DNA of 64,000 bases from Amycolatopsis lexingtonensis (GTDB taxonomy: Bacteria; Actinomycetota; Actinomycetes; Mycobacteriales; Pseudonocardiaceae), in assembly GCF_014873755.1 (NCBI RefSeq), contig NZ_JADBEG010000001.1, positions 6,422,501 to 6,486,500 of the forward strand. The letters run 5' to 3'. Positions 1 to 7,217 of the stretch are shown here, piece after piece; position 1 is the stretch's first letter; each line of letters opens with the position of its first letter. Below the pieces are notes generated by a model. That model searched no databases. It had not been told where the DNA came from and saw nothing but the letters and a program-made list of their open reading frames with translations. The position numbers were made by a program, and so were the translations under genes.

Positions 1-36
1 TGGCACCCACCACCGACAAAACCAGGGCCGAAGGAC

Positions 37-696
37 TCAGTGCCCGACGAGCTTCGCGTAGACGACGATGTTGTCGACGTAGTTGCGCGCGGTCCGGTCG
101 AAGACGCCGCCGCAGGTGATGAGGCGCAGTTCGGGACCGGGGGTGTCGTCGTAGACGCCTTCGGCCTCGAAGTCCTTCTTCGGCACCTGGTGCACCTTCG
201 TCACCTCGAAGACCGCCGTCGTGCCGTCCTCGCGGGCGATCGACACGCGGTCGCCGGCGGCGAGCTCCTTGAGCCGGAAGAAGATCCCCTTCTGGTGGTT
301 CCCGTCGACGTGCCCGAGCACGACGGCCGGGCCGGTCTCGCCCGGCGTCGGCGCGTAGGTGTACCAGCCGGCCTGCAGCGGGGTGGTCACCGGCGGCACC
401 TCGACGGTGTTGTCGGCGTTGAGCCCGAGCGGGACCAGCGACGAGTGCGCGGCGATCTTCGGGATGTCGATCGAGACGGGGGCGGACTTGGGCAGCGCCG
501 CGACGGCGTTCTGCCCGGCGACGGCGGGTTCGGGGTCGGGTTCGGGCTGCACGGCGACCGGGCGCGCGGGCGGCGGCTGGGCGGTCGGCGGCTCGGACCC
601 GCCGCTGAACACCAGCGCCACGACGACCAGCGCGGCCAGCAACGCGAGGACGAGGGCGATCAGGTAGCCCCGTCTGCTCGTGATCCTCGTCGGCAT
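37..696 (-). CDS. class F sortase
   Basis: Membrane-anchored transpeptidase expected to cleave a C-terminal sorting signal of secreted proteins and attach them to the cell envelope. In the 219-residue protein a short cytoplasmic N-terminus is followed by a transmembrane segment (about 10-30), a Pro-rich linker and a sortase domain from about 73. The catalytic triad is visible: His129 in LGHVDG, Cys195 in LITCGG and Arg204 in ARNYVDN, the class F pattern. I chose the ATG at 696; the frame stays open to 834 only because it crosses an intergenic inverted repeat. The gene lies downstream of a surface protein with an APQTG signal (889-1401), its probable substrate. Confidence 0.88.
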   Translation of the reverse strand: MPTRITSRRGYLIALVLALLAALVVVALVFSGGSEPPTAQPPPARPVAVQPEPDPEPAVAGQNAVAALPKSAPVSIDIPKIAAHSSLVPLGLNADNTVEVPPVTTPLQAGWYTYAPTPGETGPAVVLGHVDGNHQKGIFFRLKELAAGDRVSIAREDGTTAVFEVTKVHQVPKKDFEAEGVYDDTPGPELRLITCGGVFDRTARNYVDNIVVYAKLVGH

Positions 697-784
697 GTTC
701 TCCCCCGTCGTTCCTCGCCCGCCGTTCACACGTCCGGGTGGTCTCTTCGGTTGAGTCCCGACGGTACCCGGCCGCCCCGCCGAC

Positions 785-837
785 GTCTTGAATGACTCAT
801 TCAGGACCTCCGGGAACCTGAATGAGTCATTCAAGAC
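785..837. repeat. intergenic inverted repeat, copy 1
   Basis: Two perfectly complementary 21-base arms (785-805 and 817-837) flank an 11-base loop. Each arm contains a 15-base near-palindrome, TGAATGACTCATTCA or its complement. An element with identical arms lies at 61325-61377. It sits just 3' of the minus-strand gene at 889-1401 and could end its transcript. Confidence 0.85.
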
Positions 838-888
838 AACCGCGAGCGCCGCCCGGCGCCACTTTGCCGAGGTGCGCGGGCCACGCCG

Positions 889-1401
889 TCAGCGTTGGCG
901 AGACCGGCGGGCGAGCACGAGACCGGTGCCGCCGAGGGCGAGCGCGCCCATGGCGGCCGCCGCCGCGAGCGGGGAGCCCTCGGCCGGGGCGTCAGTGCCG
1001 CCCGTCTGCGGTGCGCCCGCGGGCACCTTGACGACCTGCTTCCGCACCGGCAGGACTTCCAGGGTCGCGGTCGAGGTCTCCGGGCCGCAGTGCAGCGTGA
1101 CGGCGTACTTGCCGGGCTTCACGTCCTTCACGGTGCCGGTGGCCCACATCCCCTTGCCGAACACGAGCGCGGCCGACCGCACGGCGACCTTTTCGGCGGG
1201 CTCACGGGTCTGGCAGGCGAAGTCCAGCTTCACGCGCGCGCCCGGCTGCGCCTGGGCGGGGGACACAGTCAGCAGCCGGGTGATCCGCGAGAACGGGCCG
1301 TCCGGCGCCGGGCCGGTGGCCGGCGTCGCCGCCAGCGCCGCGCCTGGTGCGAGAACCAGGAAAACGGCGGCGAAACCCGTGGCGACGGCAGTCTTCTTCA
1401 T
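889..1401 (-). CDS. sortase-anchored surface protein
   Basis: Small secreted protein of 170 residues, unknown function. It has a signal peptide (MKKTAVATG..., cleavage probably after ALA near residue 24) and a soluble domain with two cysteines (63 and 105) that could form a disulfide. A C-terminal sorting module follows: APQTG at about 130-134, a hydrophobic stretch (about 144-164) and a basic RRSRQR tail. It is the only protein here with such a signal and precedes the class F sortase on the same strand, so it is the likely substrate. It resembles the next secreted protein (1544-2005), sharing the two cysteines and a KVPAGA segment. A terminator at 1496-1527 separates the two genes, so it probably has its own promoter. 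Confidence 0.75.
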   Translation of the reverse strand: MKKTAVATGFAAVFLVLAPGAALAATPATGPAPDGPFSRITRLLTVSPAQAQPGARVKLDFACQTREPAEKVAVRSAALVFGKGMWATGTVKDVKPGKYAVTLHCGPETSTATLEVLPVRKQVVKVPAGAPQTGGTDAPAEGSPLAAAAAMGALALGGTGLVLARRSRQR

Positions 1402-1495
1402 TCTTTCTCCCCTGTCGAATGAACGCGCTCGTTACCTCCAAAGACGTCCCCACCTGCGATCGGTTGCACCGGAAGGTCACGAACGCGTCATGAAA

Positions 1496-1527
1496 AAACC
1501 GCCCCGGAGCGCACTCCGGGGCGGTTT
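1496..1527 (-). terminator. intrinsic terminator
   Basis: Arms 1496-1509 and 1514-1527 are complementary (core CCGCCCCGGAG / CTCCGGGGCGG) with a 4-base loop. Read on the minus strand, the hairpin is followed by a run of six T. It lies directly after the stop of the gene at 1544-2005. Confidence 0.88.
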
Positions 1528-1543
1528 CGGAAAAAAGAAAGAA

Positions 1544-2005
1544 TCAGCCTGCCATGCTGCCGTCGCCAGCTTTCGCGGCACCGGCCGGCACCTTCGCCAC
1601 CTGAGCGGCCGGCACCGTGAACTTCGTGGTGTACGTCTGGCCGCCGCAGGTGACGGTCAGCGGGTACTCCCCCGCGGCCGTGCCCGGCTTGAGGGTGGCG
1701 TCCGCGCTGATGTTCGCGTCCGCGCCCATGAACGGGCCCGGGGTGTAGTTGGCGAAGTCCAGCACCGGCGAGGCGAACTTCGGCGAAGCGCCTTCGCACT
1801 TGGCCAGCGCGACGTTCGGCGCGTCGCGCACGTACTTGTCCACGAGCGATTGGTTGATCGCGGTGTTCACGTTGAGCTGGACGCTGCCGGCCGGCGCGGG
1901 CGCCGTGGGACTGCCGCTCTGCGCCGTCGCGGGCGCCGCCAGCGCCGCCAGCGCCGTCGCCCCGAACACCGCTGCCGCAACGAAAACCACCGTCTTGCGC
2001 ACCAT
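1544..2005 (-). CDS. secreted protein, paralogue without sorting signal
   Basis: Protein of 153 residues with a signal peptide (MVRKTVVFVA..., cleavage probably after ATA near 28) and a small domain with two cysteines (70 and 120). I started it at the ATG at 2005; upstream in-frame codons give a non-signal-like N-terminus. Its end (VAKVPAGAAKAG) matches the region just before the sorting motif of the neighbouring surface protein (VVKVPAGAPQTGG), but it stops about ten residues later with no membrane segment. It therefore looks like a secreted, unanchored paralogue. Function unknown. Confidence 0.7.
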   Translation of the reverse strand: MVRKTVVFVAAAVFGATALAALAAPATAQSGSPTAPAPAGSVQLNVNTAINQSLVDKYVRDAPNVALAKCEGASPKFASPVLDFANYTPGPFMGADANISADATLKPGTAAGEYPLTVTCGGQTYTTKFTVPAAQVAKVPAGAAKAGDGSMAG

Positions 2006-2084
2006 CGCACCCTTCGCGTCCTTCAGCCTTACCACCGACAAGACGCGACAGGGCGCGACGGGTTGCCTACCGGACCGGCCGTAT

Positions 2085-3485
2085 TCAGTCGAGATCGTCG
2101 TGGCGCATGAGCTGGCGCCCGGCCTCGGTGATCGACCCCGACAGCGACGGGTAGACCGAAAATGTCAGTGCCAGGTGGTCCACTGTCAGCTGGTTCTGGA
2201 CGGCGAGCGCGATGGGGAGGATGAGCTCGCTCGCCTGCGGCGCCACGACGACTCCACCGACGACCACGCCGGTGGCGGGGCGGCAGAACAGCTTCACGAA
2301 GCCTCGGCGGAGGCCCTCCATCTTCGCGCGCGCGTTGGTGGCCAGGGGCAGCATGATGGTGCGCGCGGGCACCTCGCCGGAGTCGATCGCCTGCTGGCTG
2401 ATGCCGACGGTGGCGATCTCCGGGTGGGTGAACACGTTGGCGGCGACGGTCTTGAGCTTGATCGGCGCGACGCCCTCGCCCAGCGCGTGCCACATCGCGA
2501 TGCGGCCCTGCATGCTCGCCACCGAGGCCAGCATGAGCACGCCGGTGCAGTCGCCGGCGGCGTAGATCCCGGGAACGGAGGTGCGCGAAACGCGGTCGAC
2601 GGTGATGAACCCGCCGGGGCCGGGCGCGATGCCGACCTTGTCGAGGCCGATGTCCTGGGTGTTCGGGATCGACCCGACGGTCATCAGCGCGTGGCTGGCT
2701 TCGATCACGCGGCCGTCGGCGAGGTGGATCTCGACGCCCTTGTCGGTGCGCTCGACGCGGTCGGCGCGCGCCTGCTTCGCCACGGTCGTGCCGCGCTGCG
2801 AGAAGACCTCTTCGAGCACCGCGGCGGCGTCGGCGTCCTCGTGCGGGAGGACGCGGTCGCGGCTGGAGACGACGGTGACCTTGACGCCCATCTCGGTGTA
2901 GGCGGACGCGAATTCGGCGCCGGTGACGCCCGAGCCGATCACGGCGAGGTGCTCCGGCAGTTCCTGGAGCTCGTAGAGCTGGCGCCAGTCGAGGATGCGC
3001 TCGCCGTCCGGCACCGCGCCCGGGAGGACGCGCGGGGTGGCGCCGGTCGCGATCAGGACGACGTCGGCGGGCAGGGCCTCGGTGCCGTCCTTCGTCGTCA
3101 CGGCGACCTTGTGGGTGGCGAGGCCGGTTTCCTCGTCGCAGAAGCGGGCTTCGCCGATGACGACGCGGACGCCTTCGCGCTGGACGCGGGCGCGGATGTC
3201 GGCGGACTGCGCGAGCGCGAGGCCCTTCACGCGGCCGTGCACGGTCGGGAGGTCGACGCTGGTGTCGGCCAGGTCGGTGTTGATGCCCAGCTCGCCGAGG
3301 TCGTGCATCTTCGCCAGCGCGCCGGAGCTCGCGATGAACGTCTTCGACGGGACGCAGTCGTAGAGCACGCAGGCGCCGCCCAGGCCGTCCCGTTCGACGA
3401 TCGTGACGTCGGCGCCGTGCTGGGCCGCGACGAGCGCGGCTTCGTAGCCGGCCGGGCCCCCGCCCATGATCACGATCCTGGTCAC
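2085..3485 (-). CDS. lpdA: LpdA-type flavoprotein disulfide reductase family, NAD(P)H quinone reductase
   Basis: FAD/NAD(P)-dependent oxidoreductase of 466 residues. The N-terminal FAD site GGGPAG (8-13) is followed by a CX4C pair (Cys39 and Cys44 in CVLYDC), then the NAD(P) domain with GSGVTG and the C-terminal dimerisation domain. The GTG at 3485 is preceded by a clear GGAGGA ribosome site. The C-terminal HPT..SE catalytic dyad of true dihydrolipoamide dehydrogenases is replaced by VYPSLSGS (Tyr near 445), so lipoamide turnover is doubtful. Mycobacterial LpdA, also an atypical member, reduces quinones with NAD(P)H. The family and position next to the M20 gene fit M. tuberculosis lpdA. Confidence 0.85.
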   Translation of the reverse strand: MTRIVIMGGGPAGYEAALVAAQHGADVTIVERDGLGGACVLYDCVPSKTFIASSGALAKMHDLGELGINTDLADTSVDLPTVHGRVKGLALAQSADIRARVQREGVRVVIGEARFCDEETGLATHKVAVTTKDGTEALPADVVLIATGATPRVLPGAVPDGERILDWRQLYELQELPEHLAVIGSGVTGAEFASAYTEMGVKVTVVSSRDRVLPHEDADAAAVLEEVFSQRGTTVAKQARADRVERTDKGVEIHLADGRVIEASHALMTVGSIPNTQDIGLDKVGIAPGPGGFITVDRVSRTSVPGIYAAGDCTGVLMLASVASMQGRIAMWHALGEGVAPIKLKTVAANVFTHPEIATVGISQQAIDSGEVPARTIMLPLATNARAKMEGLRRGFVKLFCRPATGVVVGGVVVAPQASELILPIALAVQNQLTVDHLALTFSVYPSLSGSITEAGRQLMRHDDLD

Positions 3486-3613
3486 CTGAGTCCTCCTCGA
3501 TGTGCTCGTGTGCGGTGCTCTCACCGTACGCGGCGCAGGTGTCCGGACACTGAAGTGGGCGAACACGGCGAGTGCGTCCACTCGGGAGAGGGAGAGGTCG
3601 CTAGGCTGTCGTC

Positions 3614-4066
3614 GTGCCGTTGTATGCCGCGTACGGATCGAACATGGAGCCCGCCCAGATGCTGGAGCGCGCGCCGCACTCTCCGATGGCCGGCACCGGC
3701 TGGCTGGAGGGGTGGCGCCTGACCTTCGGCGGCGAGGACCTCGGCTGGGAAGGTGCCCTGGCCACGATCGTCGAAGACCCGGGATCCCGGGTCTTCGTCG
3801 TTCTCTACGACGTGACCCCGCTGGACGAGGACGGGCTGGACCGCTGGGAAGGCGGCGAGCTCGGGATGCACACCAAGATCCGGCTCCGGGTCCAGACCAT
3901 GGACGGCTCGGCGCTGGCCTGGCTGTACGTCCTGGACGCCTACGAGGGCGGCCTGCCCTCGGCGCGGTACCTGGGCGTGCTGGCCGATGCCGCGGAGGCG
4001 GCCGGGGCGCCGGCGGACTACGTCGACGACCTGCGGACCCGGCCCTGTTCGGGCATCAGCGGCTGA
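3614..4066 (+). CDS. gamma-glutamylcyclotransferase-like (AIG2/GGCT fold) protein
   Basis: Protein of 150 residues beginning with the GGCT signature YAAYGSNM (4-11), which forms the gamma-glutamyl binding loop. An acidic Glu in WEGG (about 78-81) is a candidate catalytic residue. The family releases 5-oxoproline from gamma-glutamyl amines or peptides; the substrate here is unknown. The GTG at 3614 has no ribosome site, but TAGGCT at 3602-3607 lies exactly six bases upstream, consistent with a leaderless transcript. It is divergent from lpdA and convergent with the M20 gene. Confidence 0.75.
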   Translation: MPLYAAYGSNMEPAQMLERAPHSPMAGTGWLEGWRLTFGGEDLGWEGALATIVEDPGSRVFVVLYDVTPLDEDGLDRWEGGELGMHTKIRLRVQTMDGSALAWLYVLDAYEGGLPSARYLGVLADAAEAAGAPADYVDDLRTRPCSGISG

Positions 4067-4074
4067 CTCCACAC

Positions 4075-4357
4075 CCTGTGGACAACTCGGTGGCCTGAGC
4101 GCTACCACGAGCCCGCGTGAGATCTCGCGGGCACCCCGTCGAGCGCGCCGGAGGGCGTGTGCGTGTCGCCTCCGGCCCCGGTCCGGGCGAACGCGAATTT
4201 CCTTGCGGTACAACGAAAACACCAGGTCGGCGAGCCGGGCACCACGGGCCGTCGACCAGTCTGCCCGCCGGTGCGCGGGCGCGCAAAACGGCCCTTCCCC
4301 CGATCGAGGGAAGGGCCGGTTCACGGCCTGTGGACAACTCGGTGAAGCTGTGGACAA
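4075..4357. repeat. DnaA-box-like direct repeats
   Basis: An 18-base sequence, CCTGTGGACAACTCGGTG, occurs at 4075-4092 and again at 4327-4344. A third TGTGGACAAC lies at 4349-4358. TGTGGACAA is the complement of TTGTCCACA, the preferred actinobacterial DnaA box. The rest of the 298-base gap between the convergent genes holds the terminator at 4289-4318 and no gene that I can support. Confidence 0.5.
4289..4318 (-). terminator. intrinsic terminator of the M20 gene
   Basis: Arms CGGCCCTTCCC (4289-4299) and GGGAAGGGCCG (4308-4318) pair around an 8-base loop. On the minus strand the hairpin is followed by TTTT. It lies 46 bases past the end of the amidohydrolase gene. Confidence 0.75.
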
Positions 4358-4364
4358 CTCCCGC

Positions 4365-5666
4365 TCAGGCGAGCGCCGCCAAAGCGGTGTGGACCAGTGT
4401 GCGGACCCCGCAGAGCAGGGCACGCTCGTCGAGGACGAACGTCGGGCGGTGGATGTCCGACTGCGGCGCCGGCGGGCCGGACCAGACACCCAGGCGGGCG
4501 AACGCGCCCTGGATGTGCTCGAGGTACCAGCCGAAGTCTTCCCCGCCGGAGGACTGCTCGGTGCCGGCCACCGCGCGCTCGCCGAGGGCCGCTTCGACGC
4601 CCGCGCGCATCAGCGCCGTCGAGTCCGCGTCCGAGACCACCGGCGGGACGCCGCGGCGGTAGTCCAGCGAGAAGCCGACGCCGGTCGGGGCCAGCAGGGA
4701 CTCCACAGAGGACGCCACCAGCGGCTCCAGCGAAGTCCAGACCTCGTGGTCGGCCGTGCGGAGCGTGCCGCGCAGGACGCCGTCCTGGGGCACCGCGTTG
4801 GCCGCTTGGCCCGCGTGGACCGCGCCCCACACCAGGACGGTGCCGGAGCGCGGGTCGACCCGGCGCGAGAGCACCGCGGGCAGCGACGTGATCACCGTGC
4901 CCAGCGCGTGGACCAGGTCGGCCGTCAGGTGCGGCCGGGACGTGTGGCCGCCCGGCGAGGTGAGCCGCAGCTCGATCAGGTCCGCCGCGGACGTCAGCGC
5001 GCCCACGCGCATGCCCACCGAACCCACTTCGAGCCGCGGGTCGACGTGCAGGCCGTAGATCCGCTCGACACCGTCGAGCGCGCCGGCCGCGATCATGTCC
5101 AGCGCGCCGCCGGGCATGACCTCCTCGGCCGGCTGGAAGATCAGCCGGACGCGGCCGGGCAGCTCCGGCGCGCCGGCCAGCGCGCGGGCCGCGCCGAGCA
5201 GGATCGCCGTGTGGGCGTCGTGGCCGCACATGTGGGCCGCGCCCTCGACCGTCGACGCGTAGGGCAGGTCGGTCGCCTCGGTGAGCGGCAGCGCGTCCAT
5301 GTCCGCGCGCAGCGCCACGCACCGCTCGCCGCTGCCGATGTCGCAGACGACGCCGGTGCCGCCGGGGAGCACCCACGGCTTGAGCCCGACGGTGCGCAGC
5401 AGCGTGACGACCAGCTCCGTGGTCGCGAACTCGTGCCGCGACAGCTCCGGGTGCGCGTGGATGTGCCGGCGCCAGGCGAGCACGTCGGTCGCGTTGGCGC
5501 GCAGCCAGTCGTCGAGCCAGAACGGGCCGCGGCCCGCGCCAAGGTCCTCCACGGGAGCCATGCTTACGCCGGCTTCGGAAATGAGCGCCTCAGGCCCCTC
5601 CATAGGGGTCATCATGCGCCCATGGGGGTCACCTGGAACGTCCGGCCGTGAGTCCAGCACCGTCAC
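4365..5666 (-). CDS. M20 family metallopeptidase/amidohydrolase (AmiA/HipO type)
   Basis: Cytoplasmic zinc-dependent hydrolase of 433 residues, of the family that removes acyl groups from N-acyl amino acids or splits related amides. Metal ligands are visible in MCGHDAHTAIL and in the adjacent acidic pair QPAEEVMPGG; a further His lies in the HTSRPH segment of the dimerisation domain. The GTG at 5666 follows a strong GGGAGGAGG ribosome site, which decides the start over internal ATGs. It corresponds in position to M. tuberculosis amiA1/amiB1 between lpdA and the nucleoside phosphorylase gene. Substrate unknown. Confidence 0.82.
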   Translation of the reverse strand: MTVLDSRPDVPGDPHGRMMTPMEGPEALISEAGVSMAPVEDLGAGRGPFWLDDWLRANATDVLAWRRHIHAHPELSRHEFATTELVVTLLRTVGLKPWVLPGGTGVVCDIGSGERCVALRADMDALPLTEATDLPYASTVEGAAHMCGHDAHTAILLGAARALAGAPELPGRVRLIFQPAEEVMPGGALDMIAAGALDGVERIYGLHVDPRLEVGSVGMRVGALTSAADLIELRLTSPGGHTSRPHLTADLVHALGTVITSLPAVLSRRVDPRSGTVLVWGAVHAGQAANAVPQDGVLRGTLRTADHEVWTSLEPLVASSVESLLAPTGVGFSLDYRRGVPPVVSDADSTALMRAGVEAALGERAVAGTEQSSGGEDFGWYLEHIQGAFARLGVWSGPPAPQSDIHRPTFVLDERALLCGVRTLVHTALAALA

Positions 5667-5863
5667 GCCGCACCTCCTCCCGCAACACGGGTAACCCGCG
5701 CAGCGGCTGGGGTCACGCTTCGTGCCGATCGATCTGTTGTACGCATTTGCAGACGATCGTGCACCATGCAGGCGGCAAGCCGCGCCTCGAAAAGGGCCGT
5801 CCTAGATGGCCGGTAGCGGATCTGCGTTGAACGGCGTGCAGTAGTTCGGCAAAGCCGAAGGCG

Positions 5864-6169
5864 TCAGGATCCCTTGGTCTTCTTCGAACGGACCCGCCTG
5901 CCCCAGATGACGATGCCGAGCAGCACGACCGCGATCAGGCCGGCGACCAGCTTGTTCTTCGTCTTCTGGGTGTTCGCCTTGTCGGTCTGGGCCGGATCCA
6001 GCACCGGGCCCGGTGGCTGGGTCTGCGCCGGGGCCGGCGCCACCGCGACGCGCGCCGCGGTCACCGATGCCGTGGTGTGCACCCGCACCGGCCCGGCCAG
6101 CGCGGGCGACGCGGTGAACAGCACCGCACCGAGCACCCCGACCAGGACCAGAAGCCGCAGTTTCGCCAT
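5864..6169 (-). CDS. small secreted/membrane protein
   Basis: Protein of 101 residues, not recognised. It begins with a signal peptide (MAKLRLLVLVGVLG..., cleavage probably after ALA near 24), continues with an Ala/Pro/Gln-rich linker and ends with one membrane segment (about 75-92) and a strongly basic tail (RRVRSKKTKGS). A Gln/Thr-rich stretch precedes the membrane segment, but no LPxTG motif is present. The ATG at 6169 follows GAAGGGATGAC. It lies just downstream of meaB on the same strand. Confidence 0.6.
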   Translation of the reverse strand: MAKLRLLVLVGVLGAVLFTASPALAGPVRVHTTASVTAARVAVAPAPAQTQPPGPVLDPAQTDKANTQKTKNKLVAGLIAVVLLGIVIWGRRVRSKKTKGS

Positions 6170-6218
6170 GTCATCCCTTCGCCACGACCAGGCATTCTCC
6201 CCGCGGAACGCCCGCGCG

Positions 6219-7214
6219 TCAGCCACCACGCGGTGGACCGAACGCGTCGAGGATCCGCTGTGCACCGAGGGTAGCCGTCAGCTCACCGGCGCGCACCGCC
6301 CGTTCGACGTCGGGAACGACCGTTCGCACGGCCGGATGCGCCGCCAGGCGACTGAGCAACTGCTCGCGCACCATCGCCCAGGTCCAGTCGACCTGCTGCC
6401 GGCGGCGGCGCGCTTCCAGCTCGCCGGATGCCGAAAGCGTCTCGCGGTGCTTCTCGATCGCGGCCCAGACTTCGTCCAGGCGCAGGTTGTGCAGCCCGCT
6501 GCAGGTGAGCACCGGCGGGGTCCACGCGGCCTCGGGGCCGTAGATCATCCGCAGCGCGCCCGCAAGCTCGCGGGCGGCGCGCTTGGCGTCCCGCTCGTGG
6601 TCGCCGTCGGCCTTGTTGACGGCGATGACGTCGGCGAGTTCCAGCACGCCCTTCTTGATGCCCTGCAACTGGTCGCCGGTGCGCGCGAGCGTCAGGAACA
6701 GGAAGCAGTCCACCATGTTGGCGACGGTCACTTCGGACTGTCCCACCCCGACGGTCTCGACCAGGACGGTGTCGTAGCCGGCGGCCTCCATCAGCACGAT
6801 CGTCTCGCGCGTCGCCCGCGCCACGCCGCCGAGCGTCCCCGACGTCGGCGACGGCCGGATGAACGCCCGCTCGTCGACCGCCAGGCGCGCCATCCGGGTC
6901 TTGTCGCCGAGGATCGACCCGCCGGTCCGCGTGGACGACGGGTCGACCGCGAGCACGGCGACCTTGTGCCCGGCCGCCGTCAGGTCGCTGCCCAGCTGGT
7001 CGATGAACGTCGACTTGCCGACACCGGGGACGCCGGTGATGCCGACGCGCCGCCCGCCGCCCGAGTGCGGCAGCAGCTCGATCAGCAGTTCCTGCGCCCG
7101 CGCCCGGTGGTCCTCCCGCTGCGACTCGACGAGCGTGATGGCCTTCGACAGCGTCCCGCGGTCCCCCGCGAGGACCCCTTTGGCGTAGGCGCCGACGTCG
7201 ATCTTGCGCGGCAA
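6219..7214 (-). CDS. meaB: MeaB/ArgK GTPase, methylmalonyl-CoA mutase chaperone
   Basis: G3E-type GTPase of 331 residues that loads and protects adenosylcobalamin in methylmalonyl-CoA mutase. The P-loop GITGVPGVGKST is near residues 58-69. The following segments VDPSS and VETVGVGQSE are the switch and Walker B regions, and NKAD is the guanine-specificity motif. It starts at a TTG (7214) only three bases after the mutB stop, with GGAG of the mutB end as ribosome site, so it is the third gene of a mutA-mutB-meaB operon. Confidence 0.93.
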   Translation of the reverse strand: MPRKIDVGAYAKGVLAGDRGTLSKAITLVESQREDHRARAQELLIELLPHSGGGRRVGITGVPGVGKSTFIDQLGSDLTAAGHKVAVLAVDPSSTRTGGSILGDKTRMARLAVDERAFIRPSPTSGTLGGVARATRETIVLMEAAGYDTVLVETVGVGQSEVTVANMVDCFLFLTLARTGDQLQGIKKGVLELADVIAVNKADGDHERDAKRAARELAGALRMIYGPEAAWTPPVLTCSGLHNLRLDEVWAAIEKHRETLSASGELEARRRRQQVDWTWAMVREQLLSRLAAHPAVRTVVPDVERAVRAGELTATLGAQRILDAFGPPRGG

Positions 7215-7217
7215 GGG

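Noticed and set aside
697-834. N-terminal extension of the sortase
   Set aside because: The extra residues are translated from an intergenic inverted repeat that also occurs at 61325-61377; the ATG at 696 directly precedes the membrane helix.
4075-4357. Replication origin
   Set aside because: Only three DnaA-box-like sequences, no AT-rich unwinding region and no dnaA, dnaN or rpmH nearby.
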